NCBI GenBank assembly: GCA_964344255.1
Contig: CAYFMQ010000014.1
Location: 1 to 64,000 of the forward strand
Length of the DNA stretch: 64,000 nucleotides
Origin: JAJFIE01 sp964344255
GTDB lineage: Bacteria > Pseudomonadota > Alphaproteobacteria > Rhodospirillales > Casp-alpha2
Reading direction: 5' to 3'
Every line of letters begins with the position of its first letter. Within the stretch, counting starts at the first letter, position 1. The notes under the pieces were generated by a model that saw only the letters and a program-made list of their open reading frames with translations, searched no databases and was not told the DNA's origin. Below, piece by piece: positions 34,634-43,522 of the stretch. Position numbers and translations under genes: made by a program.

Positions 34634-35023
34634 GTGCGCCTGTTTTTTACTGCTCTGCTCGTCGGGTTTCTTGTTTCGGCATCATCCTGGGACACCCAGG
34701 CGCAGGCTCTGGACCCGTCTCTTATCAAGGAACCGGCAGCATCACCGGAAATCAACCGGGGTAAGCTGAACTTCCAGGCATTCTGCCAGGAATGCCATGG
34801 CGTGAAAGGCGCCGGTACGGATAAAGGCCCTCCTTTCCTGCACAAGGTCTACCATCCGGGCCATCATGGAGATGCTTCGTTTTACCTGGCTGTAAAAAAC
34901 GGAACACGGGCGCACCACTGGCCCTTTGGCGACATGAAACCTGTCGAGGGCGTCAGTGATTCAATGATCAAGGATATCATTGCCTATGTCCGGGCGCTGC
35001 AGAAGGTCAACGGCCTCTGGTAG
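34634..35023 (+). CDS. Periplasmic class I cytochrome c
   Basis: 129 residues starting at a GTG with AAAGGGA upstream. The signal peptide is residues 1-24 (cleavage near AQA). A single heme site CQECHG (Cys51, Cys54, His55) and a likely axial Met in GDMKP (Met101) make this a small soluble electron carrier. It has a His-rich region between (YHPGHHGD) that might bind metal. Monocistronic: a strong terminator follows. Divergent from the acyl-CoA ligase gene. Confidence 0.9.
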   Translation: MRLFFTALLVGFLVSASSWDTQAQALDPSLIKEPAASPEINRGKLNFQAFCQECHGVKGAGTDKGPPFLHKVYHPGHHGDASFYLAVKNGTRAHHWPFGDMKPVEGVSDSMIKDIIAYVRALQKVNGLW

Positions 35024-35050
35024 GTATTGTCATTCATTCAATGCGGAACA

Positions 35051-35092
35051 AAAAAACGCCCGGCGGAGGGAGGGATCCGTCGGGCGTTTTAT
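35051..35092. terminator. Bidirectional terminator
   Basis: A 15-bp stem (35053-35067 with 35076-35090, one G-U) and an 8-nt loop, flanked by an A-run on the left and ending in T residues on the right. It serves cytochrome c on the plus strand and the phasin on the minus strand. Confidence 0.92.
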
Positions 35093-35126
35093 GATGTTCC
35101 ACCATTTAAGCGGTGGACTGATGCAA

Positions 35127-35699
35127 TCAGGCGGCGAGAGGCTTAGAGAAGTTTGCGACCGTCTCATTAACACGAACCGCGATGGGAGCCGCGGTTTTCT
35201 CGGCCAGCTTGATGCTCATTTCGCTGATCTTGCGGCTTTCCGCAACAGCCTTGTCGTAGTTGGCTTTCGCCAGATCGGACTGAAGGGCAATGACCTCTTC
35301 AACGGTCTTGCAGTCCAGGATCTGTTGGGTGGCGCTGACGCCCTGTTCAAAGGATGCGTTGGCCAGAGCCGATGCTTCCTTGTTGATGTCCTGAACGCCC
35401 TTAAGCCAGATGGTGCTGACTTCCATCAGGGCTTCGACGTTTCTCCGGTTGTAGGCAATAACGTCTTCATAGCCCTTGAAAACGTCGGCGCTGGCTTTAG
35501 CAGCGGCGTCTGCCTGCTCCTTGCTGGCGGCGACAGCCTTCTCAAGGCTTTCGCTGGCGGCCTTTGCACCGTTCTTGACGGCAGTGTCGATGGTGTTTTC
35601 GATGGTCTTGGCAGCTTCCTTACCGGCGTTGATGGCGGCTTCGACGGTTTCCGTGGCGACGGATTCTGCCTTTTTGGCGGTTTTCTTGGTCGTGGTCAT
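35127..35699 (-). CDS. Phasin family protein
   Basis: 190 residues from the ATG at 35699 (GGAG upstream); the longer frame to 35843 would read through the operator region and is rejected. It begins with a Lys/Thr/Ala-rich tract, then amphipathic helices with coiled-coil character (ADVFKGYEDVIAYNRRNVEALMEVSTIW in part). Phasins coat polyhydroxyalkanoate granules and control their size. Two TTGC-type palindromes in front suggest repression by PhaR. No other PHA genes are in the window. Confidence 0.85.
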   Translation of the reverse strand: MTTTKKTAKKAESVATETVEAAINAGKEAAKTIENTIDTAVKNGAKAASESLEKAVAASKEQADAAAKASADVFKGYEDVIAYNRRNVEALMEVSTIWLKGVQDINKEASALANASFEQGVSATQQILDCKTVEEVIALQSDLAKANYDKAVAESRKISEMSIKLAEKTAAPIAVRVNETVANFSKPLAA

Positions 35700-35775
35700 G
35701 GCTGAGTACTCCAAATAGTTCGTCTGATTCGGTCCCTTATTTCGACAGGCGACCGTGGGGGGTGCGTCCACAAAA

Positions 35776-35790
35776 TGTTGCAACGCAACA
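35776..35790 (-). promoter_or_regulatory. PhaR-like operator palindrome
   Basis: TGTTGC-AAC-GCAACA, a perfect 6-bp dyad with a 3-nt centre, 77 nt before the phasin start. PhaR repressors in Paracoccus and relatives bind TTGC/GCAA-type sites next to phasin genes; the match is from memory of the family. Confidence 0.55.
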
Positions 35791-35835
35791 ATTGTTGGTA
35801 AAATATGCCTCTCAAGCCCCTTTGTCAACAAATTA

Positions 35836-35850
35836 TGTTGCACTGCACAA
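35836..35850 (-). promoter_or_regulatory. Second, weaker PhaR-like site
   Basis: TGTTGC-ACT-GCACAA keeps the TTGC and GCA halves at the same spacing as the perfect site 60 nt away. Two sites at this spacing would be consistent with cooperative binding over the phasin promoter. Confidence 0.4.
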
Positions 35851-36188
35851 AATAATTTACTTCATTTAATTAATTGAAATTATTAAATTTATATGAAAAT
35901 TTTAAAGCAAGAAAAAGAATATTATGTAATTTTGTGCGTTTGCGAAATAAAATACTGAAAAATTATCGAATCGCCCCCGTCTTTGCGTTAATGATTTATT
36001 CAGGGCATGCGGGTATTCGTGTTTTCAGGCCGTTTAGGCGCAAAACACCATAATTTCTGTGAACTTTTGCGTAATTCGGTTATGGTGATTGACAAGACCA
36101 AGGGGGGTCTTTGAACTGGGCAGTCTCCGTAATCAAATGACATAAAACGGCGGCGCGACGAGGATGGAATAAGAAGGGACCGACGGTC
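35851..36188. other. AT-rich intergenic region
   Basis: 338 bases between the phasin operator region and the D,D-carboxypeptidase gene. The first 110 bases are very AT-rich and could hold the phasin promoter or UP element; TTAA motifs occur but not at the 7-nt spacing of CtrA sites. A small hairpin AAGACC/GGTCTT lies at 36094-36111. I see no coding frame with a ribosome-binding site. Confidence 0.4.
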
Positions 36189-37400
36189 TTGAGGGAAGAT
36201 ACGGTTCAAATTGAAACCAAACGGCCAGGCCCGTTCAAGGCTGTCGCCGCGATCATCGTTACGCTCGTTCTGGTATTTGGCATTACCGCCCTGCCCCACG
36301 CCGCCCAGGCAAAATATGCATCCTTCGTCATGGATGCCAACACAGGCCGGGTTTTGCATGCCGTTAATGCCGATACGCGGAATTATCCGGCTTCCCTGAC
36401 AAAAATGATGACCCTGTATCTGGTGTTCGAAGCCCTCAAGCAGGGGCAGATCCATGCCGATACGGTTTGGACGGCTTCCAGGCAGGTCGCCCGCCAGCCG
36501 GCATCCAAGCTTGGCCTCAAACGCGGCGACAAACTGACGGTGCGTGACGCCGTTCTGGCGCTGGTCACCAAGTCTGCCAACGATGTGGCTACATTGGTTG
36601 CAGAAAATCTTGCGGGCTCAGAACGCGATTTCGCTCTCGTGATGACGGCGAAAGCCAGGAAGCTTGGCATGAACAGCACAACATTCCGTAACGCTTCTGG
36701 ACTGCCGAACCGGGGGCAGCTTTCCACAGCCAGGGATATGGCCGTCCTTGCCCAGGCCCTGCTCAGGGATTTCCCCGAATACTACCGGGTTTTCTCGACG
36801 GTCAAGTTCAAGTACGGCGATCGTAACTACAAGAATCACAACAAGTTGCTGACCAGCTATGAAGGTACGGACGGTATCAAGACCGGCTATATCCGGGCTT
36901 CCGGCTTCAATCTCGTCGCCTCCGTGAAACGCGGTAACCAGCGCCTTATCGGTGTGGTGTTCGGTGGAGACAGCGCTTCGAGGCGAAACCGGCACATGGT
37001 CAGTCTGCTTGATAAGGGATTCCGTATCCTGAACGGTAATGAGGCCATGGCATCAGCAGGTTCCAATACGAGCCAAACCACGCAGGTCGCCAGTGCTGCC
37101 AATGTAGTGGGGATCGATCCCAAGCTCGGTTGGGGTATTCAGGTCGGCGCCTTTGCTGATCAAAATCGCGCCCGGTCCTATGCCCATGAAATATCGGCCA
37201 TTGTGCCGAAACTGCTCAACACCGGCTTTGTCACTGTAGAGCCTTTAGAAAAGAAGTCCGGCAAGATTCTTTACCGTTCACGCATTCACAACATCCCCAA
37301 GAAACAGGCCTATAAAGCCTGCAAGATTCTTGAGCGCAAGAATATCAATTGCCTGGAAGTGCGCCTGACCAAGGAACAGCAAGTCGCCCAGCTTAACTAG
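36189..37400 (+). CDS. D-alanyl-D-alanine carboxypeptidase with SPOR domain
   Basis: 403 residues from a TTG start with AAGGGA upstream; no earlier ATG is available. A signal anchor (about 18-42) ends near AQA. The penicillin-binding domain has SLTK (Ser69, Lys72), the SAN triad (about 129-131) and KTG (about 229-231), so it should trim the terminal D-Ala of peptidoglycan stem peptides. Residues about 315-400 form a SPOR domain (WGIQVGAFADQNRA start), which binds denuded glycan strands at the septum, suggesting action during division. It is single-gene and converges with the sugar-nucleotide operon. Confidence 0.92.
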   Translation: MREDTVQIETKRPGPFKAVAAIIVTLVLVFGITALPHAAQAKYASFVMDANTGRVLHAVNADTRNYPASLTKMMTLYLVFEALKQGQIHADTVWTASRQVARQPASKLGLKRGDKLTVRDAVLALVTKSANDVATLVAENLAGSERDFALVMTAKARKLGMNSTTFRNASGLPNRGQLSTARDMAVLAQALLRDFPEYYRVFSTVKFKYGDRNYKNHNKLLTSYEGTDGIKTGYIRASGFNLVASVKRGNQRLIGVVFGGDSASRRNRHMVSLLDKGFRILNGNEAMASAGSNTSQTTQVASAANVVGIDPKLGWGIQVGAFADQNRARSYAHEISAIVPKLLNTGFVTVEPLEKKSGKILYRSRIHNIPKKQAYKACKILERKNINCLEVRLTKEQQVAQLN

Positions 37401-37437
37401 GCAGTCCGAACTCTTCGTAAATGCAAGAAGTTAGGAG

Positions 37438-37457
37438 ACTGGCTTTTGAAAGCCAGT
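37438..37457. terminator. Hairpin between convergent genes
   Basis: ACTGGCTT and AAGCCAGT pair with a TTGA loop. T-runs are poor on both sides, so it is a weak intrinsic terminator or an mRNA-end stabiliser. Confidence 0.5.
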
Positions 37458-37460
37458 TGT

Positions 37461-38846
37461 TCAGGGATTCTCCGGGAGTTCCAGACCGGATGCGACGAGT
37501 TGTTGTGATAGATCGTCCTGCAAACGGGTGAGGCCCTCTTCCGTTCCTGATTCGCATCGGGCGACCAGGACATCCTGCGTATTGGAGGCTCGTAGCAGCC
37601 ACCAGCCATCCTCGGTTTCGACCCTGACACCATCAATGTCGTGGACCGTTACGTCCGAACGGCTGCTCAAGCGGTCCTTGACCTCATCGACAACGGCGAA
37701 CTTGCGCTCTTCCGAACAGGGAAAACGCAACTCAGGCGTATTAATCAGTTGCGGCAGGCCATCCCGCATATCGCTTAAGGTCTCATCGCTCCCAGCCAGA
37801 ATGGACAGCAGGCGCACAGCCGTATAGCTCGCGTCGTCGTAGCCGTAATAGCGATGCTTGATGAAGATATGGGCGCTCATCTCGCCGGCGAGCGGGGCGC
37901 CGGTTTCGTGCATCTTGTTCTTGATCAGGGAATGGCCGGTTTTCGCCATCACCGGGTTGCCGCCAAGGCGGCTGATTTCGTCAAAAAAGGCCTGTGACGA
38001 TTTCACATCGGCGATGATCGTCGATCCGGGCAGTTCGCTAAGAACTTCGCGGGCTAGCAGGATCAGGATCTGGTCCCCCCACAGCACGCGGGCCTGGGAA
38101 TCGATAATGCCGATACGATCACCATCACCGTCGAAGGCGATGCCGATATCGCAGCCCTGGTTCAGGACGATTTCTTTGAGTTGATCCAGGTTTTTCTCAA
38201 CCGTCGGGTCCGGATGGTGCGCCGGGAAGGTTCCGTCGATTTCATCGTTGATCAGGATGTGTTCGCCGGGCAGGTGTTCGCTCATTGCCCGGGTTACCTC
38301 ACCGGCGGCGCCGTTGCCCGGATCCCAGGCGACTTTCAGGTTTTTATCACCGCGATAATCCGAAACTATTCTCTCAACATATTCACTGAAGATGTTGTAA
38401 TGGCTTGATTTTCCGTCGCCCGACGAGAGATTCCCAGAGGCCACGCGTTGTCCCAGTTCCTGAATGTCCGGCCCCCAGAATGACTTGCCCTGATAGACCA
38501 TCTTGATGCCGTTGTACTCCGGCGGATTGTGCGAGCCGGTGATCATGGCGCCGGCATCGGCGTCCAGATGGTGGGTGGCGAAATACAGCATGGGTGTAGG
38601 GCCTCGTCCGATCCGGATGACATCCAACCCCGATGCCATGATGCCCTCTGTCAGGGCCTGTTCCAGTTCGGGAGAACTCAAACGCCCGTCGTATCCGACG
38701 GCGACGGTCTTGCATCCCCGTTCGCCGACCATGGTGCCGAACCCCAGGCCGATGGCGCGGATGCTGTCCGTCGTCAGGGATTCACCGACAATACCCCGGA
38801 TATCGTATTCACGAAGGATGACAGGATCGAGAGAAAAGCCGGTCAT
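37461..38846 (-). CDS. Phosphomannomutase/phosphoglucomutase
   Basis: A 461-residue alpha-D-phosphohexomutase. The phosphoserine loop is MITGSHNPPEYNG, the metal loop is FDGDGDR, the sugar-binding loop is GEMSAH and the phosphate-binding loop is RASNT. Of the AlgC/ManB type it converts glucose-6-P to glucose-1-P and mannose-6-P to mannose-1-P. It is 5 nt after the UDP-glucose dehydrogenase gene, so it supplies glucose-1-P to GalU, the first gene of the operon. Confidence 0.93.
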   Translation of the reverse strand: MTGFSLDPVILREYDIRGIVGESLTTDSIRAIGLGFGTMVGERGCKTVAVGYDGRLSSPELEQALTEGIMASGLDVIRIGRGPTPMLYFATHHLDADAGAMITGSHNPPEYNGIKMVYQGKSFWGPDIQELGQRVASGNLSSGDGKSSHYNIFSEYVERIVSDYRGDKNLKVAWDPGNGAAGEVTRAMSEHLPGEHILINDEIDGTFPAHHPDPTVEKNLDQLKEIVLNQGCDIGIAFDGDGDRIGIIDSQARVLWGDQILILLAREVLSELPGSTIIADVKSSQAFFDEISRLGGNPVMAKTGHSLIKNKMHETGAPLAGEMSAHIFIKHRYYGYDDASYTAVRLLSILAGSDETLSDMRDGLPQLINTPELRFPCSEERKFAVVDEVKDRLSSRSDVTVHDIDGVRVETEDGWWLLRASNTQDVLVARCESGTEEGLTRLQDDLSQQLVASGLELPENP

Positions 38847-38851
38847 GGGGA

Positions 38852-40156
38852 TCAGGACCTGCCGATGCAGGAATAGATGATGCCTTCGTCGGCCATTTCC
38901 TGCGGCTCATAGATATTTCTCAAATCGACCATCACGGGTTTGTTCATGACCTCCTTCAACCGGTCCAGTTGCAAGGCCCGGAACTGGTTCCATTCGGTAA
39001 TGATGGTGACCACATCCGCGCCGGTCATGGCGTCATAGGCGTCCTGGCACCATTCGACCCCGTCTAACAGCTTTTTCGCCTCATCCATGCCTTCAGGATC
39101 ATAGGCTCGAATGGTGGCGCCGGCTTCCTGTAGGGCTGGGATGATGTCCAGACTCGGGGAATCCCGCATGTCATCCGTATTGGGCTTAAAGGTGACACCA
39201 AGAACAGCAATGGTTTTTCCCTGAACGGAGTCGTCAGCGGCGTCTATCACCCGGCCGGCCATGGCTATCTTGCGCTCGTCGTTGACGGTAACCACGGCTT
39301 CTACGATGCGAAGCGGGCTGTCCGCTTCCTGAGCCGTTCTTACCAGCGCCAGCGTGTCTTTTGGGAAGCAGGAGCCGCCGTAACCCGGTCCGGCATGAAG
39401 GAACTTGCGGCCGATACGGCCATCCAGCCCTATCCCCTTTGCAACATCCTGTACATCGGCGTCCAGTTTTTCGCAAAGATCGGCGATCTCATTGATAAAC
39501 GTGATTTTGGTGGCGAGGAAAGTATTGGCGGCATACTTGATCATTTCCGAGGTCTGGCGCGTCGTGAAAAGGATCGGCGTTTCCGCCAGATACAGTGGGC
39601 GGTACAACTCACGCATTACCTCGCGGGCGCGCTCGCTGGATGTGCCGATGACAACCCGGTCCGGGCGCATAAAATCCTCAATGGCGGAGCCTTCGCGTAG
39701 GAACTCCGGGTTGGAAACGACGTCGAATTCCGCATCGGGGCGAGTTCCCCTGATGACCTTTTCCACTTCCCTGCCGGTTCCGACCGGCACGGTGGATTTG
39801 GTGACAACGACCGTGTAGCCGTCAAGGGATTGGGCGATTTCCTCAGCCGCGGCATAGACGTAGGTAAGATCCGCATGACCGTCTCCCCTGCGGCTCGGTG
39901 TGCCGACGGCGATGAACACGGCATCGCACGTGCTTACAGCCGAAACCAGGTCGGTTGTGAATGATATACGGCCCGCCTGAACGTTCTTGGCAACCAGGTC
40001 CTCAAGGCCTGGTTCGTAAATAGGAATTTCCCCCCGGTTCAGCGCATCGATTTTGGCTACGTCCTTGTCGACGCAGATCACCTCGACCCCGAATTCAGAA
40101 AAACAGGTACCGGATACTAGCCCGACATACCCTGTGCCGATCATGGCAATGCGCAT
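38852..40156 (-). CDS. UDP-glucose 6-dehydrogenase
   Basis: A 434-residue NAD-dependent enzyme. The Rossmann start is IGTGYVGLVSGTCFSEFG, the catalytic Cys sits in PGYGGSCFPKDT and the C-terminal UDP-binding domain follows. It oxidises UDP-glucose twice to UDP-glucuronate, precursor for exopolysaccharide or lipid decorations. It directly abuts galU (0 nt) and precedes the mutase by 5 nt; all three are one operon. Confidence 0.95.
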   Translation of the reverse strand: MRIAMIGTGYVGLVSGTCFSEFGVEVICVDKDVAKIDALNRGEIPIYEPGLEDLVAKNVQAGRISFTTDLVSAVSTCDAVFIAVGTPSRRGDGHADLTYVYAAAEEIAQSLDGYTVVVTKSTVPVGTGREVEKVIRGTRPDAEFDVVSNPEFLREGSAIEDFMRPDRVVIGTSSERAREVMRELYRPLYLAETPILFTTRQTSEMIKYAANTFLATKITFINEIADLCEKLDADVQDVAKGIGLDGRIGRKFLHAGPGYGGSCFPKDTLALVRTAQEADSPLRIVEAVVTVNDERKIAMAGRVIDAADDSVQGKTIAVLGVTFKPNTDDMRDSPSLDIIPALQEAGATIRAYDPEGMDEAKKLLDGVEWCQDAYDAMTGADVVTIITEWNQFRALQLDRLKEVMNKPVMVDLRNIYEPQEMADEGIIYSCIGRS

Positions 40157-41029
40157 TTAGAGGTATTCCTTCAATATTTCTGAGACACCGTCTCGCATGT
40201 CATCCCTGTCAAGTGCGAAGGCGACGTTGGCTTCGATGAAGCCTTTCTTGGTGCCGCAGTCAAATCGCTTGCCTTCAAATCGAAAACCGTGGAAATCGAT
40301 CTCACCAATTGTAGCAGCCATGGCGTCGGTCAGTTGGATTTCTCCGCCAGCCCCTGTTTCGTGCTTATCCAGGTGATTCATGACCTGAGGCTGGAGGATA
40401 TATCGACCGATGATGGACAGCGTTGAGGGCGCGTCATCAGGGTTCGGTTTCTCGACCAATCCTTTCGCCTTGGCGATTTTTCCATCATCGCTTTCAATAT
40501 CCAGAATTCCATAACGATTGGTGTGTTCACGAGGTACATCCACGACAGCGGCAAGGTTGCCGCCGATCCTGTTGTAGGTTTCGATCATTTGTTTCAGGCA
40601 TCCGGGATTGGCGAGAATAACGTCGTCAGCAGATAACACGGCGAAAGGCTCATCGCCAATGTAGTTCTTGCCACACCAGACAGCATGACCGAGGCCCAGC
40701 GGTTGTTGCTGACGAACGTAGGTCAGTTGGCCCGGCGGCGGCGAGCAATCCAGCACGGTCTGCAGATCATCGGTCTTGCCACGTTCCTTTAATGTCAGTT
40801 CCAGTTCCACGGCGTGATCGAAATGATCCTCCATGGCGGTCTTACCGCGTCCGGTAACGAAAATGAACTGCTCGATACCCGCATCCTGTGCTTCTTCAAG
40901 GGCATATTGGATCAGAGGCTTATCGACAACAGGCAGCATTTCCTTCGGCAGCGCCTTGGTTGCCGGCAAAAACCGTGTGCCGAGACCGGCGACGGGAAAA
41001 AGGGCTTTCTTGACGGGTTTGATCGGCAT
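40157..41029 (-). CDS. galU: UTP-glucose-1-phosphate uridylyltransferase
   Basis: 290 residues; nucleotidyltransferase signature AGLGTRFLPATKALPKEML at the N-terminus, with the uridine-binding EAQDAGIEQFIFV and VLSADDVIL metal site. It makes UDP-glucose from UTP and glucose-1-P. First gene of the minus-strand galU-ugd-pgm operon, with a leader of about 110 nt containing a hairpin. Confidence 0.95.
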   Translation of the reverse strand: MPIKPVKKALFPVAGLGTRFLPATKALPKEMLPVVDKPLIQYALEEAQDAGIEQFIFVTGRGKTAMEDHFDHAVELELTLKERGKTDDLQTVLDCSPPPGQLTYVRQQQPLGLGHAVWCGKNYIGDEPFAVLSADDVILANPGCLKQMIETYNRIGGNLAAVVDVPREHTNRYGILDIESDDGKIAKAKGLVEKPNPDDAPSTLSIIGRYILQPQVMNHLDKHETGAGGEIQLTDAMAATIGEIDFHGFRFEGKRFDCGTKKGFIEANVAFALDRDDMRDGVSEILKEYL

Positions 41030-41083
41030 CGGTGCCAGAAGTTCCTGTAAAAATCATGTAAAACTCGGCCCTTTGTGCCATCC

Positions 41084-41102
41084 GGTCGATCAAAAATCGA
41101 CC
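41084..41102 (-). other. Hairpin in galU leader
   Basis: GGTCGAT (41084-41090) pairs perfectly with ATCGACC (41096-41102) around a 5-nt CAAAA loop, about 55 nt before the galU start. On the minus strand no T-run follows, so it is not a simple terminator for the upstream J-domain operon; it could be leader regulation or an operator. Confidence 0.4.
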
Positions 41103-41143
41103 CTTTTCTTGCAAAAGAGCACCCTGCTTTAAAGATTTACCTG

Positions 41144-41875
41144 TTATCCGCCCAACAGGACATCTTTTGCCTGATTGACCTTGGCGGCTAGGAATGTCGA
41201 GCCGCCCTTGTCAGGATGCAAATGGGCAATCAGACGGCGGTGAGCATCGCGAATCGCTTCTTCCGGCGCGCCTTCTTCGAGCCCAAGAACCTCATAAGCT
41301 TCAGCTCGCGTCATGGCGCCGGGTTGGTGTGTGCCTGCCGAGTTGCCATCACTTGTACTATCCTGCCAGTCTGTTCGCCAGTCCGGTCGTTCCCGGTCCA
41401 GATAGGCTTCCAGGATCTGCGCCGATTCAGGATCGTTTTGCCGGCATTCCGAAAACAGTCCGAGAATCTCCACATCCGACAAGTCCTGCAGGTCTCGCCC
41501 TGACAAGGCGCCGTAGACGACCGTACCCCACATGGCGCCTGTGTCGTGGTCGAGTTCCATTTGGAGATATCGGGTGTGCACGGCGGAGGTCTGGCCGGAG
41601 GAATGTCCCCTGCCCCGTTGTGACATGCGATGAAAAGCCTTGGCCGTTCGGGCGACCCGGCGAAGACGGATAAGCCACGGCAACAGGGCCGGCAATGCGG
41701 CGATGGCCCAGGCGATCCGGCCCGTGAACAGGAAAAATGCGGCAATGGTAATAATGCCGCCGATAAGAAGCCATTTCAGCGCCTTGACCAGGGTCTTGGG
41801 ATCGGCCGAAACGAACCAGCGTCCCGCCAGCAGGAAGCCGGCCAACAGGGCTATCCCTAAAATCAGATAGGACAT
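41144..41875 (-). CDS. Membrane protein with C-terminal TIM14/Pam18-like J domain
   Basis: 243 residues. The N-terminus has two membrane segments (about 3-22 and 33-67), then a charged linker, a helical middle domain (about 95-165) and a C-terminal J domain (188-243) with the HPD motif in LHPDKGGS. The ending LAAKVNQAKDVLLGG resembles eukaryotic TIM14/Pam18/DNAJC19 J domains, which sit in the inner mitochondrial membrane and stimulate Hsp70. It would recruit and activate DnaK at the inner membrane. Last gene of the mipZ-mipZ-VWA operon, 16 nt after the VWA-like gene. Confidence 0.85.
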   Translation of the reverse strand: MSYLILGIALLAGFLLAGRWFVSADPKTLVKALKWLLIGGIITIAAFFLFTGRIAWAIAALPALLPWLIRLRRVARTAKAFHRMSQRGRGHSSGQTSAVHTRYLQMELDHDTGAMWGTVVYGALSGRDLQDLSDVEILGLFSECRQNDPESAQILEAYLDRERPDWRTDWQDSTSDGNSAGTHQPGAMTRAEAYEVLGLEEGAPEEAIRDAHRRLIAHLHPDKGGSTFLAAKVNQAKDVLLGG

Positions 41876-41891
41876 CCGTCAGCCCCCCTGA

Positions 41892-42626
41892 TCATGCCTT
41901 GCTGTCCCCTTTCATCTGGTTGGCGATCTGCAGCACTGCGCCGCCTTGGCGCTCGGCCATGTTTTCAAGTGCTGGTCTTCCCCCTGCGGCGTAGACAGCG
42001 ACGGCGGCCAGAAGGTCGCGCAGGGCCTGGGCGCTGGTTGAGTCAAAATGGCAGTAAGCGCCACGGGTCAGCCGTGCGACTTCGCGGAACGTGAAACCGG
42101 CAACCGAATCGTCGCCTTCATGAAACATGAAAGCCGGCACGCCTTTCAGGCCCAATTCCCCGGCCCTGGCGCCGATCCTGTCGACATCCTCCTCACAGCA
42201 ATCACCGACAAAGACCAGGGCGTTAACCCTTTCCTTTGCCGTTTCGTTGGCGGCATGGGACAGGACCTTCGCCAGCTGGGTCTCACCTGCCCTGCATTGA
42301 ACCGACGTCATCCATTTCTGCAAATCTGCTTCCTCGCTGGTCCAGCGACTGACCTTGAATTCACCGAAGCCGCGATAGAACACAAGCTGAATGTCCAGCC
42401 CGCCAAGGGCTGCGGTTTCATGGAACATCTGTCCCTGGATGGCGGCGGCGCGGTCCCAGGACGGCTGGCGGCTGGCCGTGGCATCCATGGCGAAAATCAG
42501 CTTGCCGCGTTCGCCGGCTTTTCTTGCCGGTGGCGGCGTGGCGGCTACCTGTTGCAGAAAGGCGCTGACATCGTTCTTGGTGCTGACCTCCCGCTCTCTT
42601 GATTTCTTTGGAACCTTGTCGGCCAT
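41892..42626 (-). CDS. VWA-like protein in the mipZ operon
   Basis: About 244 residues from the ATG at 42626; a TTG at 42656 would overlap the upstream stop by 4 nt (TTGA) and is the alternative. After a basic N-terminus, a von Willebrand A-like alpha/beta domain begins with KLIFAMDATASRQPSWDRA, a MIDAS-like DxTxS arrangement, and continues with VFVGDCCEEDVDR. No membrane segment. Such domains bind metal and proteins. It lies between the mipZ-like genes and the membrane J-domain gene, so it may link them; role unknown. Confidence 0.78.
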   Translation of the reverse strand: MADKVPKKSREREVSTKNDVSAFLQQVAATPPPARKAGERGKLIFAMDATASRQPSWDRAAAIQGQMFHETAALGGLDIQLVFYRGFGEFKVSRWTSEEADLQKWMTSVQCRAGETQLAKVLSHAANETAKERVNALVFVGDCCEEDVDRIGARAGELGLKGVPAFMFHEGDDSVAGFTFREVARLTRGAYCHFDSTSAQALRDLLAAVAVYAAGGRPALENMAERQGGAVLQIANQMKGDSKA

Positions 42627-42652
42627 GATCGTGGCTGTCTCTCTATCGGTGT

Positions 42653-43522
42653 TCAAGCAGGTTGAGTTGCAAGGGCAAGGGCTTCAAGGGTTGCGGTCAC
42701 AAGATCATTGACCTCTTCCCTCGCCGCAAGATGGGAGGAACTGAGCGGCTTTCCACCGGATGCTTCCTTCAGGTCAAGGATCGTCAGACCGACGAGAAAC
42801 AGTTCGCGGAAAATAACCCGCTCGCTGAATCCCGGTAGAACCCGGAATTGCAATACTCCGGCAAGTTCCTTCAGCGCCCATTCGACGTCCTGGGCATTGT
42901 GGCTGTCCAGGGTGCCGATCCTGTTGCGGATCACGAACCAGTCGTAATCTAAAATGTCTTCTTTTTGCCGCCCCATTCGCTGATTGAGCACCATTTCGGA
43001 ATAATGGGAAGGACCCAGAACCTGCTTTCTTCGGGCGTCGATATGGCCGAGCACATCAAGGTCGACAAAACTGTCGTTTACCGGCGTCACCAACAAACGG
43101 GCCGAACCATGTGCTATGCGGGACAACGGGCTGTCCGAACCCGGCGTATCGATCACCACGATATCATGGTTCACCCGCGCACCGTCGATCAGGTACTGCA
43201 GGCGCTCGGCCGCCCGGTCCTCATCGGGTTTCGAGCCATCATCGCCGGTAACTTCCGAACCGGTATAATGCTGAGGCATGTGAACATTGCGCCCCAGGGT
43301 TTCAGCGTAGGTTTTGCGATTGCTGACGTACCGGCTAAGGCTCGATTGCCGGATATCGAGATCAATGGAAGCAACCCGATATCCCCTTTCCATCAGGCCG
43401 ATAATCATATGCATGGCGGTAGTGGATTTTCCGCATCCACCCTTTTCGTTTCCGATGACGACAACGGGTGCGCCACGGGTAGCCGTCGTGGTTTCTTCCT
43501 TTTTCCAGGGAAAGATACTCAT
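42653..43522 (-). CDS. MipZ-type ParA ATPase, second copy
   Basis: 289 residues. Deviant Walker A GNEKGGCGKSTT with signature Lys27 and P-loop Lys32, Walker A-prime IDLDIRQSSLSRY, and Walker B VVIDTPGSDSPLSRIAHG. The TPVNDSFVDLDVLGHID and FSERVIFRELFLVGLTILDL sequences are the hallmark of MipZ, which forms polar gradients and inhibits FtsZ polymerisation to place division at midcell. Compared with its neighbour it has a basic 17-residue N-terminal extension. Its ATG overlaps the preceding stop (ATGA), indicating translational coupling. Confidence 0.88.
   Translation of the reverse strand: MSIFPWKKEETTTATRGAPVVVIGNEKGGCGKSTTAMHMIIGLMERGYRVASIDLDIRQSSLSRYVSNRKTYAETLGRNVHMPQHYTGSEVTGDDGSKPDEDRAAERLQYLIDGARVNHDIVVIDTPGSDSPLSRIAHGSARLLVTPVNDSFVDLDVLGHIDARRKQVLGPSHYSEMVLNQRMGRQKEDILDYDWFVIRNRIGTLDSHNAQDVEWALKELAGVLQFRVLPGFSERVIFRELFLVGLTILDLKEASGGKPLSSSHLAAREEVNDLVTATLEALALATQPA

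Noticed and set aside
35700..35843. 48-codon N-terminal extension of the phasin
   Set aside because: It would translate the operator palindromes; the ATG at 35699 has a ribosome-binding site and gives a typical phasin start.
35851..35900. TTAA-rich tract as a CtrA binding site
   Set aside because: TTAA pairs are present, but at spacing other than 7 nt.
36089..36117. TTGACA box before the carboxypeptidase gene
   Set aside because: A good -35-like hexamer is followed 17 nt later by TGAACT, which is not a credible -10.
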